A stretch of DNA of 64,000 bases. It comes from Paramacrobiotus metropolitanus (lineage: Eukaryota; Tardigrada; Eutardigrada; Parachela; Macrobiotidae). The stretch's first letter is position 1; the number at the start of each line of letters is the position of its first letter. The stretch lies in assembly GCF_019649055.1 (NCBI RefSeq), contig NW_026570263.1:682001-746000 (forward strand), in the 5' to 3' direction. This document shows positions 13,485 through 24,700 of the stretch, piece by piece. The translations under genes and the position numbers were made by a program. The notes under the pieces are model-generated. The model saw nothing but the letters and a program-made list of their open reading frames with translations, made no database searches and had not been told where the DNA came from.

Positions 13485-16400
13485 TTAGGAGGCGCGGTGC
13501 TCGCTGTTCTTGGTGTGGCGCGCGCGCTTCTTGGGCGGCTCGGCGGAGCGCACCGTCTCGTCGCTGCAGCCCGAGTCGCTGCGGCCGCAGTCCCACTGCG
13601 CGTTCAGCTCCGAGTAGGTGATGGCCTCGAACAGCAGGTCGAAGCCCGTCAGGTTCTGCCGCCGTCCCATAGCGTCCCGTTCCGCCTGCCAATCAACAAC
13701 ACCACGTTAGAATTTTTACCATTTTAACTGTTGTAAAGGATTAAAATCGTAATACAAATCAACGAAGACAAATAAAAGAAAAAACAAAATAAATACAAAT
13801 CATTATTAATGGTAAGTCGAAGAGACTTTCGCGTGACAACGTTGAAATTTTTAATTATTTCTGCTGTTCTTAGATATTTTTCAACTAATCCGCGTATTCA
13901 AATAAATTACTAACAAAATTAACAAAAATGAAAGAAAATATTAATTAAATAAAAAATTACCAATCATTACTAATTACTTACTAATCATTATTAGTATTAT
14001 AATTAATGTTTACTTAACTGAAGTTTACGGCAGCTTCACGCCTACCTGAGTACATACCAGGACGTTGCACGTGGAGGATCCGCAGGGACAGCGCAGACTG
14101 CTCTTGCGCCGCGACTCCACCCGGCGCTTGACCCCCTCCGTGGCCACCGCCGCCCCGGGACTCCCGGGCGCCGGCGGCTCCGGGAACTGCGAGTACGTGT
14201 CCACCTTGATGACGCGCGACGCGGCCATCTTGTCCATCTCGTTGGCGGTGACGAGGAGCGGCATGGCCAGCGGCACCGTGACGTTCTTGACGGCCATCAG
14301 ATAGTCCTCCACCGGCACGGCCACCGGCAGACTGGGCAGCTGCAGATCGCCGGCCCCGGGGGCGGTCGCGGCGGCGGTGTCGTGGCGCAGCTGCACCATA
14401 TTCGGCGGCTGTTGTGGCTGGTGCTGGGCGGTGGGAATGTGCTTGGCGCAGCCGGCCGGGCAGTACTCCATCTGCGCCAGCAAGCGGCGAATGTCCTCGT
14501 AGGCCTGCGTGCACAGATAGTGCTCCTGCTCCCATTTGGCGCGCCACTGCAGCGCCGTGCCGCCGGCGGTGCTGGAGGCCTCCGTGGTGCTGACGCAGCG
14601 GTCCTCCGACACCGAGATGCCTTCGTCGTTCGATTCTGCAAACAAAATCACCAATTAATCCAGTCGCTCGATTTAAAATGCAATTTATAATGAAATTATT
14701 AGAACGTAATTTAGTTTACATTGTAGTCAATTGGAATTAATTATAACTCACCTCCGCCGCTGTCGAGACGGGCGCTGTTCAGTTTCTGCGCCAGGACGTC
14801 GTTCTTGCTCTGCAGCTTCTGATTGTCCGTCACCAGCTTGGTGATGTAGTCCACCGTGCTCTGCAGGATGGCCGCCTGCAACAAATAACAACCGTAGTCA
14901 AAAACCGAATTACCGAAAATAAAAAAATACTATCATACTGTAATTCAATGAGTAATAATTTGTGTAAAAATAAACAGCTGACTGGAACAGCTGTTCGATG
15001 ACGTCGATTACTCATACCTTGCTCATCTTCTCGCCGCGTTTCATGTAGTTCTTGGGGAGGATGTTCTGGAGACTGACGAAGCCGTTGTTGATGCACTGCA
15101 TGCGTCGGCGCTCGTTGCTGTTGGCGATCTCGCGGCGCATACGCTTGTCCTGCTCCGGCACCGGCAGACTGGGTCCGGGCGACGCCGAGGCCGACGACGC
15201 GGAGGACGCCGCGCAGTTCATCATGTCCGTCTTGCTTGCAATCGATTCGTCCAGGGACGGCGTCGGACGCTTATTCCTGCACCAAACCAAACACCAAACA
15301 TCAGCCAAAGCCACAGTTCACAAAAAGAGGCACAATATCGAAAATAACGAAGTCAAAACAGGCCCCTCCCTCTAAAAAAAATATTCGGAACGAATGTAAA
15401 GTCCTATCGTGAAACAACACCTACAAAACGGTCCTCAACGTAGGAATTCAAAAAAGAAATGGAGGAATAATCGGCACTCAACGCGACACTGCACTGCCAG
15501 GCATGCGTGTCTGGGCGCGAACGGCGCCGCGACAACGGCCAGTCTCTCGCGTTTCAACACGAAAATTAGCTGGCGTAGTACGCCGCGACGGGTGTAATAA
15601 CGATTAAATTCGGCGAAGCACAGGATGCAAAATCGTCAACTACGCCGGCACACAGTCTGCCGCGGCATTACTCGCGTCTGCTCCGGCCGAAAAAAACACA
15701 CAGCTCGCGAGCTGAACAATTTCCACCAGCATCGCTGCGGCCCTGACCTATTTTCCAACTCATGATGGTTCACATCGATAACGGCCCGGGTGCGCTGACG
15801 GCGGATTTGTAGGCCGCAGTGCACCGTACGGCTTTAAACATGTTCGTACGTGTTGATACGCGTCTGAATATCGCAGCCGGCAGCTGACGATTAGCTCGTA
15901 CGCGTAAACTGCTGATGAGGGCATGCACTGTGCATGGCCGGTCTGACTCACACTCGCGTCAGCCAGTTCACACCATCTGCCATCAAATAAATACCAGTCC
16001 CACACATCGCTCGCAGCAGATTGCACATTTGTACACATACACACTGCCCCAACTTTTCCAACACGTCAATCGGTCAATGCCAAATAAAATCAGAAAAAAT
16101 TTACTAAACAATAACATACGCAGACGGTGAGAATCATCAGATAACCACAAAACGCGATATGTATTTAGGAAATCAAAATGGCGGAAAATTACCGCGGAAA
16201 AAGATTTAGAAAGTATTTTTATTTTTCCAGTTGTTTATTGACAGTATGAAATCAGGTTCAAATTTTAACCATATTTAATTACCTCATTTTCGAAGCGAAT
16301 AATATTCAATAATCAATTAAATTCCCAAAATAAAACGATACAGAAATAAGAAATTCGAACGAACAGGACAGAGAACTGCATCGTTATTTTGAATATTTAT

Positions 16401-16775
16401 AATTTATTAAAAATATTTTCCAGTAGCCTGGTAAATTATCCCCGTTAATAAACGAAGTTTTAGCTGCTGCAGTTTGAATAGGAATATTAAATTATTGATA
16501 ATAATAAGCATTCCGATAAATAATAATGACGAAAATAATAAAACAGGACACGAGAGGACCTTGTGACCTGGTTTAAGAAAATACGATCTCCAAAATGATC
16601 GACGAACCAGGTAAGTTGTAAGTATTCTGTCTGGCTTCCCAGCTGACTCAACTTACCGTGAGGTACTTGCAACGGCACAGCGGGAATCGTCTAACGGTAA
16701 ATATTTCTCCTCAACAGACTCAATGGCGTGAAAACCCTTCAAATTACTAGCAACACTATTCAGGCAGCTGTTCAT
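13485..16775 (-). CDS. TFAP4: AP-4 transcription factor (bHLH-leucine zipper), 5 exons
   Basis: Sequence-specific nuclear factor of the TFAP4 family, which dimerises and binds symmetrical E-boxes (CAGCTG type). Exons in order of translation are 16775-16657, 15276-15018, 14875-14752, 14635-14046 and 13685-13485, giving about 430 residues with phases 2, 0, 1 and 0 that all close. The basic region REIANSNERRRMQ is the AP-4 signature near residue 89. Helix 1, a loop (ILPKNYMKRGEK, slightly longer than in vertebrates), helix 2 (AAILQSTVDYITKL) and a zipper-like heptad helix follow to about residue 165. An acidic NDEGISVSED motif matches the DEGI segment of vertebrate AP-4. The C-terminus is basic, KKRARH. 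The start ATG at 16775 has an in-frame stop 36 bases upstream. Exon 4 could instead end at 14058 (GTATGT), losing four residues. Confidence 0.92.
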
Positions 16776-19520
16776 GGCCTCCTGATAGCGTACGTTACGG
16801 TCAGAAAACTAGGGGACCAAATTTCGACTAATAAACGAAAATCAGCGGAGGACAGGATACTCCTGACGTGTAGCGACCGCGCGGCCAGATGAACTGTGAA
16901 TAAATCTTAACGAGCAACGACTGCAACGTCTATAAAGCTCCGATCAAATCTCTTCACACAGACACAGGCAGCAGACAGCGCAGTGTGTGTGTGTGCAACT
17001 CTCTGCGCGCAAGTACAACCGTTCAGACAGAAAATCGTCCGATAGACGCGCGCGCAATCCAAGCCGAGCAGCTGTGCCTGAATGACGGGCTACTCACTAG
17101 CGTACAGATTGTGAACAGTGTGAATGGTTGCCGAGCCTTTAGTCAGCTGCTTGCCGTTGTTGCAGCGCAGCAGCCCAGTGATATGCGAAATATGTGAATC
17201 GGTGAATGCACTGTGCACTCTGCTCTATCATGCTCTCATGTTGTTGACGCATCGCGGTGGCGCGGTTGCGGCCGTCCCGCTTAAACTTCGTACGTCCTGC
17301 ACTGTCTGACACACTTGTACGACACGTCTCTCTACTCGTTAGCCTTCCACTTACCATTAATACCACGCTTAACTTTTGCCGCGCATTTTGTACTGTACGT
17401 GGATTTAAATGGTGAACTGGTAAACTCGCTGATTTGGTGCAGTACGAGTACGAGTGCAGAACAGCTGGCTGATTGTCAGCTACGACGATCAGCCCAGCCA
17501 AAAGTGTTTTATGTCCTAATTCAAGATCATAATAACAGCCGGAATTTGGAAATTATGACTGGCTAAAAAAAGACTTATTACTAAATTAGCTTTTACTAAA
17601 ATATATTATTTAAAATAGGTTTATTCAAGTTATTAATAACCGGCATGCAGGCTTCAAAAACGTTTTACTGTTGTAACAGAACATGTCAGTTATTTTTGTG
17701 TGAGCCATAATTTTATTGAGATTAATTATCCGTTTATTAATTTACTTACGCATCGAATTCCCATTTAAGTTTTCGAATCGTTTCCGGGATGAGTGCATAG
17801 CAGTGATGACAGTGCTAGTACTTAATACAGAAGCGCACGCGCAATATTTTTTTTAACGATTATCTACTTTACCCACATTTTTTTGCCATTCCTCTGTGCG
17901 GTAGCCTGCAGCCTGACCTAATTGTACTTGGTACCGCCATAGACGGCAGCGCATGCCAGACAAATTTATGCACTGACCGCCTTGATGCCATGGATGATGC
18001 AACGGTGCCGCGATAATAATATCTTTTCGAAATTTCATCCCTTAAAATTATTATTTAATTACTATGTTCGGATATAATTGGTATTAATTAAGCCAGTACT
18101 AATATCTTTTCCACTGACGTCAGAATTTGCTTCCAACTTTGATCTACATTATTTTACATTTTTTTTTCGTTAATGATTAAATCAGTATGCACCCGCAGCC
18201 GCGGATATTTTAAATACTGAATAAAAGAGTATGATAAGCTCGTATACCGAACGATGCGTACGAGTACCGCTTCAGCAAAAAGATACTTAAAGACAAATCA
18301 AAATTTTGCACAGTCAAGTAAAGGCGAAGAGTCACTAAAGATTGAGGCTTTTAACCTTCGCGGTCGCGCGACTCGAACTTGACAACGCTCCCGACAGCAG
18401 CTGTCGGCCAAGATGGGAGCCGGAAAATGATCGGTCTGGTTGAAGGTACTTTGCCTGATTGTCTCATAGTGTCTGCTGTCTTGCCAGGGGTCTGCTTTTT
18501 TCTTGCTCCGGTCAGCCATTGCTCTGCTGCGCGATGCCAGCGAACGTTGTCATGGCGACCGGAAGAACTTGCTCGCCCTACTCACCCTCGCTACACTCTA
18601 TAGTCTGTATTAACCGTGCTCATGCGTTCTTGTAACGTAGAGTAATCGGCGGAAATACTGCTGTATTCGTATCGTCTGCAGCGTTTACAAGGCTATGCCT
18701 ATAAATGTTCTAGTTAGTGATGTACGGTTATATACCGTACTGTACGTGTGCATGATAATATGCAGCAAGTACAGTACAGTACATACAGTCGATGTGTGTA
18801 TAGTACGCGGATGTTTATAGGCGTGTCGCGTCCTACGCTAAAAACGCAGGCTGCACTGCGCCGGTACAAGCTCAGCTGACCGGCCGTGCCGGTTTCACAA
18901 CACTATTTTACGCCGACACAAATCGAAGCACCGAATAATACGCTTCCGTGCCGGTGTGCTGTGGCGCTGGCGTATTGAAAAGCCGACAATACCAATAATC
19001 AGAGTAGAAGCAGACTGTTAAGGTTTCGGGTTGCAAAGGAAGTGAATTCTACTGGAAGTGCAGACGGCTGACGTCGGCGGCCGCGTAGTAGCAGTAGTGA
19101 GTACAATTACCGCGCGTAGTGTGTACTGTGTTTACGGGGCATTTACCTCTTAACTCCAACAGCAACAGAATTTCCACGTTCTTTAACCGCGACGGCAGCG
19201 CTGCTGCTGCTGCACTTGCCGGTAACCAATGCGTCCGCGGTTGTTGCCTTCCCGGTGTCGTCGTCGTTAGCGTTATTAGCGGCGGCGGCGCTGTTGACCG
19301 TCTTCACTTGGCTGCAATTCAGCACATCTGCCGGCTGTGTTTTACCTGCCGGTTTCTTTTTGCCGTAATGCGTATCCGTATTAGACTGATGCTCTGCAAT
19401 CAGCAATGCCGTTAATTAATCAGTTAAAATAGATACTATAGGCAAAACGGGGGAAAATGTCTGATTTTCTGCAGTAAACAGACTATTAAAGTCAGAAAAA
19501 TTTTACTATACGTAGAACTG
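16776..19520. other. Intergenic region upstream of TFAP4
   Basis: This is presumably the promoter and 5' flank of the minus-strand AP-4 gene. A TATAAAG at 16931 faces the plus strand and is followed by a GT repeat at about 16984-16995, but no plus-strand coding region follows. A CRE-like TGACGTCA lies near 18115. There is no recognisable gene. Confidence 0.5.
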
Positions 19521-20045
19521 TCAAGAAACTAATGCCGGATATATAGACGTATTCATATTTTTATGGCATGGAATGTATGCAGTGTGCACGATACCTGCTA
19601 GAAGAATTTCCTGATGATTGTCAGCCGGCACAAACGTGTTATGAACATTTAGACGGTAGCATTCCGGGAAGCTGTGTGGGTGCAGCGGGCGATCGCGATC
19701 GGCTGCGGTCAGCCGGTTGTTGGCTGTCACTGCAGACACGGATGCGGCAGAGGGAGAAGCGCACATGGCGCTAACGATAGCGAAGCTGGGCGGCGCGCTG
19801 AGGCTGATCTGATTCTGCAGATCGGCGCTGGCACGTCTGTGATGCAGGCTGCTGTCTAGGCCGGCATGCGCCGCGCTGAATACGCTGGAATTTGCTGCAG
19901 CGCTACTCTGCTCGCTGATGCTGCTGGCTCTCTCAGCTGACCGTTGAGCGTCCATTGAGAACGGCTGGCCGGCAGCTGTCAGCTGGAAATGCCGGTCACT
20001 TTCAGCAACGGCTGCCAGCTGCGCTGCATGCTCCGAGGCTGACAT
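19521..20045 (-). CDS. Possible Ala/Ser-rich ORF or first exon, uncertain
   Basis: A 174-codon ORF starts at an ATG with an A-rich context (gaaaATGTCAGCC). It is the longest open frame in this otherwise empty 5 kb. The product begins MSASEHAAQLAAVAESDRH, is rich in Ala and Ser up to about residue 115, and matches no family I know. A possible splice donor (GCAG followed by GTATCG) lies near 19605 and would end the exon about 28 codons before the stop. It leaves phase 1, so it cannot join directly to TFAP4 exon 2 (phase 2 needed). It may be a chance ORF in GC-rich DNA, a solitary lineage-specific gene, or one exon of an unseen gene. Confidence 0.22.
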   Translation of the reverse strand: MSASEHAAQLAAVAESDRHFQLTAAGQPFSMDAQRSAERASSISEQSSAAANSSVFSAAHAGLDSSLHHRRASADLQNQISLSAPPSFAIVSAMCASPSAASVSAVTANNRLTAADRDRPLHPHSFPECYRLNVHNTFVPADNHQEILLAGIVHTAYIPCHKNMNTSIYPALVS

Positions 20046-21746
20046 TTTCTCTAACCGCGAAATTCAAGGAAATGGCCTGTTTGCGATGCCGGTATATGTA
20101 GATTAATATATGCAACTTGCAGCTGCAGTAACTCGTAAATAAGTCTTGCTCCGAAGAAGACCCTGCAAGGCAATCAACGATTATTACACGCAACGGGAAT
20201 AATTATAATTACGGAGAGATTATCGCCGATTATAGCCGGGATGCTGGAGCATTATTCTATCCGGCGTCGATGGCACAGATCCCGATTTGCCCTACAGAGA
20301 TCTACATACCAGGCAATGTGTTGCAGTCGGCGACGGGAAATTGAATGTTAGCCGAGTGTAGACGATGAGAGGATGTGGTGCAGCTGCTGGAACACGAACA
20401 GCCCGATCGACAGATGACTGTCTGCTACAAATGTTTCACGATAACCGACTCACTCACTCAGCTGGTCACATATATATGCGCCCCGTTCATACTGCGGCCG
20501 CGACTACTACACCGTAAAATGAAAATAGCCATGCAGCAAAATGAAAATGCCAAGGAAACTGCTCTCTCTCTACTGTATACAGCCGAAGCGGGCCATTGGC
20601 ATCAACAGAATAAAATGGTGCCGCGCTCGTACATGGAAAGTACGTCGTGAGATCAGTGCAGACGTTTGTCTAGTCCGCGGCGGAACAAGTAACAACAGCC
20701 CATCAGGGCAGCAGCATCGTGTGTATATATACAACAGCGACTGGCCTGGCGCCGTGCCGGCTATATGCTCGCTAATTCGGCATCCATCTCCGGCCGGCAT
20801 CGGCGCTGTGTTGGCGCTACAACGCCGCTGATTTCCTCCCGGTTAGCGTTTTATCGATTTACGTTAGGCCGCGCGACAGCGGCGCCGGTGTGTGGAGTAT
20901 TCTATGGAAACCGTAAACAGCGCGTAGTAGCCGGCATTTATAGAATTGATAGGCGAGCGCGATCGAAAATCCTCGTAACACACTTTTTCCTGGCTGATCC
21001 TGCCCGCGAGGAGACCGGCCGTTGAATCCGTCCTGATTAGCGCCTGATTACGCGCCCGCCGGCACAACGCTGCCGCTGTGCGCACCTACGCGGCCGCATT
21101 TCAACAACAGAGTCTAATTACTTCGCCGGATTAGCGCCGGACTAAACCCCACCGTTTTAACCACTGTTTAGGATAGAAAAGGCTTCCATTTTTCGGAAAG
21201 GAACACTTCCGGTGTTGAACGTTCGGCATTTCAGTAAATAAAAATATTACTACGTGTCTCCGAGGCAGTCTGCATAAATTTAGAATATAATTTGATTTTT
21301 TATTGATTTAAACTGTTGAATATTCAGCGTAAAACAGCAGCTGTACCGACACAAACACGGCTACAAACATTTGCGGTCCACGTGTATCACGAGCACAGAA
21401 AACGCAGTAAAAACACCCAATATAAAATCTATTTGACGCCCTGCAACGGAGAGATTCCCGCGCCGGCCGCTGCCGGCATAAAAGAACGCGCACTGGACAA
21501 CAAAACAACAGATTACAGATTCACAAGAGAAAAGATTACTGACTCAGTCGCGGACCGCCATCGCCGCGGAGGGAATGGTGCGGAAGGACGCGGACGCCGT
21601 CGTCCGCCATCGGGACTAACTGCCTCCTTCACCGAGGCAGCCAAACAAGGATAATTGACATCTCTGCTAACGAAGGCTCCTTTGGCATCACAGCACTTGC
21701 ATCACCGGGGTGCAGACGAGAAACGACGCGCTAATAACCCCCGCTT
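20046..21746. other. Intergenic region downstream of the flippase gene
   Basis: This holds the likely 3' UTR and 3' flank of the minus-strand P4-ATPase. A minus-strand AATAAA at 21304-21299 lies about 440 bases past its stop and could be the poly(A) signal. No gene is recognised. Confidence 0.5.
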
Positions 21747-24700
21747 TCATGTGGCGACGATGCGCGGGGCGGGGGCCGCGTCGAGGGGCAGGAAGTGGAC
21801 GGTGCTGGGGTGCGGGTGCCCCACCAGCCCCCCGTCGTCCGCCGGAGGCTCGGGGGACGGCGAATGCGCGCGATACCGCGCCTGCTGGCCCAGCGCCGAC
21901 AGGGAGACGGTCCCCGAGTTGCCCGAGTCGGCGGTGGTGGCCATGGACAGCGCCGGGCCGTGGTAGCGGCTGCGCACGGCCAGGCGGCTGTTCTTCTCCA
22001 TCTCGCCCTCCAGCGAGAAGGACCGCGGACTCCATTTGCGCTGCAATTATTATTATTATTATTATCATTATTATTATTATTATTCATCCAATACATCAAT
22101 GAACGTTCGATTAGACGGCGAGAGACAGAAGAGGTGGGACGCGGTGTGCTTACCATGGGCAGGGTGGGCCGCCAGTCGAGGAAGGGCTTGAGGAAGGCGG
22201 AGCGCAGCTGGCTGGTCTCCAGCACCTGCAGGATCACGTCCGGGAGGAGCGCGGCCACCACCAGCAGCAGGATGCACAGCGGCATCGAGGGGTTGGCGAA
22301 GACGACGAAGAACACCCAGTACATGTCCGGACTCACCATGCTGTTACAATAAAACACGTCACCTAATTTTATCTGAATTTTTTGCCATCCGGGTGACTTA
22401 CTTTTTCCACACCGCGGCGTTGTACAGCAGCGACACCGTGAGGAAGGCCAGGAAGCTGATCAGCACGGCGCCCAGCAGGAAGCCGTTCCAGTGGCGAGCG
22501 TATAAGAGAATCTGCAAAGCACCGGCTATAACAGCTGGAACATTTCATAAAGGCATGACGACTGACCTTGAGGTTGACGACGAGGATGATGGTGGTGAAG
22601 ACGGCCGTGCCGAAGGTCCACATGTCGTAGTTCTGGCCGCTGCGGTCCAGCACGCCGTTGGGCGACACCAAGCAGTAGAAGCCGAAGAAGAAGACCACGG
22701 CGTGCCACACACCCAACAGGTTCCACGTGGCGAACTCCCTCACCGACAGCCGCGCGTTCCGACGATTCAGACTAAAACACACGTGTTGACACGTCAACCA
22801 AAATACACATAAAATACAAAAATAAATGTAACAGAAATAAATAATAAATTTATTTTTAATTCTCGCGACTGTTTCGTTACGAACCTGTAGAGATGCGGTT
22901 GCGCCTGCAGCAGTGGCGACGGGACATCCTGCTCGAACAGCCCGAACGCCAGGATGGGCGCCGAGGTGAAGATGATGTTGTAAAAGGTCAGATAAACCCC
23001 GTCAAACACTGTCTGCGCGGAGAACGCCGAGAAGAACGCGAAGAACACTTGCGACGTGATAAACGCCAGATTCTGCAACAAACCACATCAACAACTGTCG
23101 GAAACGGTAGATCAAGAAGCGCTTACCTTGTAGAAGAAGTATTGGACCAGCGTGGCCACGCGGTGGTAGTACCAGTGCCCATGCACCAGAAAGATCTTGC
23201 TCAACATCCGGAACCTGCCAAACGAGAAATCAGCGGCCCGCGCCGCCTGCCGTCCCTCCTTCCCGTAGATGCCCAGCCCCACATGGGCCTCCTGGATCAT
23301 GCTGACGTCGTTGGCGCCGTCGCCGATGGCCGCCGTGATGGGATGCTTCGGGGAGTCCTTGATCATGCGGACGATGAGCGCCTTCTGGATCGGCGACATC
23401 CGGCAGCACAACACCGCGACGCAGCCCATGGCCACGTCGCGCAGCAGCGTGCGGTGGTGCTCCCAGGCCAGCTTGAGACTGGCGCCGTCCACCACCAGAC
23501 AGTTCTCGCGGTCGGCCTCCTGCTGGATCATGGTCTGCCGCATGGTCTGCAGCAGCGTCTCGCACGTGCTGACGTCCTCGCACTTGGTCAGATGCAGCTC
23601 CAGCATGCTCTTCTTGAAGTGGCCGCACGAGTAGCTGACGTTGACGGCCGTCTCCTGTTTGTCGCCGGTGAGGATCCAGCTGCGGATGCCGGCGACGCGC
23701 AGCGCCTCCAGCGTCTCCGCCACCCCGTCCTGCAGGCGGTCCTCCACGCCGGACGCGCCGAGGAGGGTCAGATTGCTCTCCAGGTCCTCGTACACCTCGC
23801 GGACGCGCGTCTCCCGGTCGACCAACAGGTTGCTGGCTTCGTTGAGGTCGTCGAGGAAGGCGATCCACTCCTCGTTGCCCATCTGCCGCTCGGCCATCAC
23901 CAGCGTCCGCAGGCCTTCCTGCGCGAAGGCGTCGACATGCCGCTGCATGCGCTCCACGTCCCCGGCGGTGACCCGCGGGAGGACGGCCGTCTCGGCGCCC
24001 TTGACCAGCAGCACGACGCGGTACTCGTCCAGCCGCACGACGACGCTCATCCGCTTCCTGTCCGCGTCGAACTCCAGCACGCGCAGCACCTCGTAGCGGC
24101 TCTCCTCCCCTAAATAGCTGACGACGTGATGCCCGTCCTTGTGGTCCTTGAAGACGACGCCGTAGCGCCGGCAGGCCAGCACCAGCGCCGTCTCATCCGG
24201 ACTGGCGCCCTCGTAGAACACCTCGCCCTTGGCGTGCCGCAGCCGCATCGACTCGTCGGAGAAGCTGCGGCCTTTGCGCCGGCCCTTGCCCTTGAGGTTC
24301 TCGGAGGAGGTGGGCAGGAGCGGCACCTGGCTGACCTCAACGGTGTGGCAGAGGACCAGCAGCAGCATGAAGCGCTGCAGCTCCGGCTCGGTCAGGTCCA
24401 CTAAATAGTCCTGCGTGTTGCCCTCGAACACCTCCATCAGCCGGCCGCCCACGTCCCCGAACACGCGCTCACCCACGGCGCACTTCCGGAAGATCATGTC
24501 GTTCTCCGTCAACGTCCCGGTCTTGTCGGAGAACAGATATTCCACCTGTACAACGACGACACATATTATCCAGTTTAACTAAATTTCAAAGCTACTTCAA
24601 GCGAAGGAGAAAAAGTTACAATTTAATTCAACGCAATTGAAAACCGAAAAAGCAATTTTGGTCATAGGGATAAATTTCCTAAATGAATATTCTTTTTACA

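Noticed and set aside
14014-14547. Gly/Arg-rich 177-codon minus-strand ORF
   Set aside because: It is an alternate frame of TFAP4 exon 4, whose true frame continues the AP-4 protein.
16931-17197. TATAAAG plus a following 70-codon frame as a divergent gene
   Set aside because: The frame opens at GTG inside a GT repeat, has no ATG near the start, and the peptide matches nothing.
21731-22357. Minus-strand ORF reading an Asn repeat into the flippase
   Set aside because: The Asn run is intron sequence. Splicing from 22154 to 22040 restores the correct frame, and the repeat lies between these sites.
22893-24113. Plus-strand 406-codon ORF as a gene
   Set aside because: It is exactly antisense to flippase exons 8 and 9, has an Arg/His/Leu-rich composition typical of a reversed GC-rich coding strand, and crosses an intron of the sense gene.
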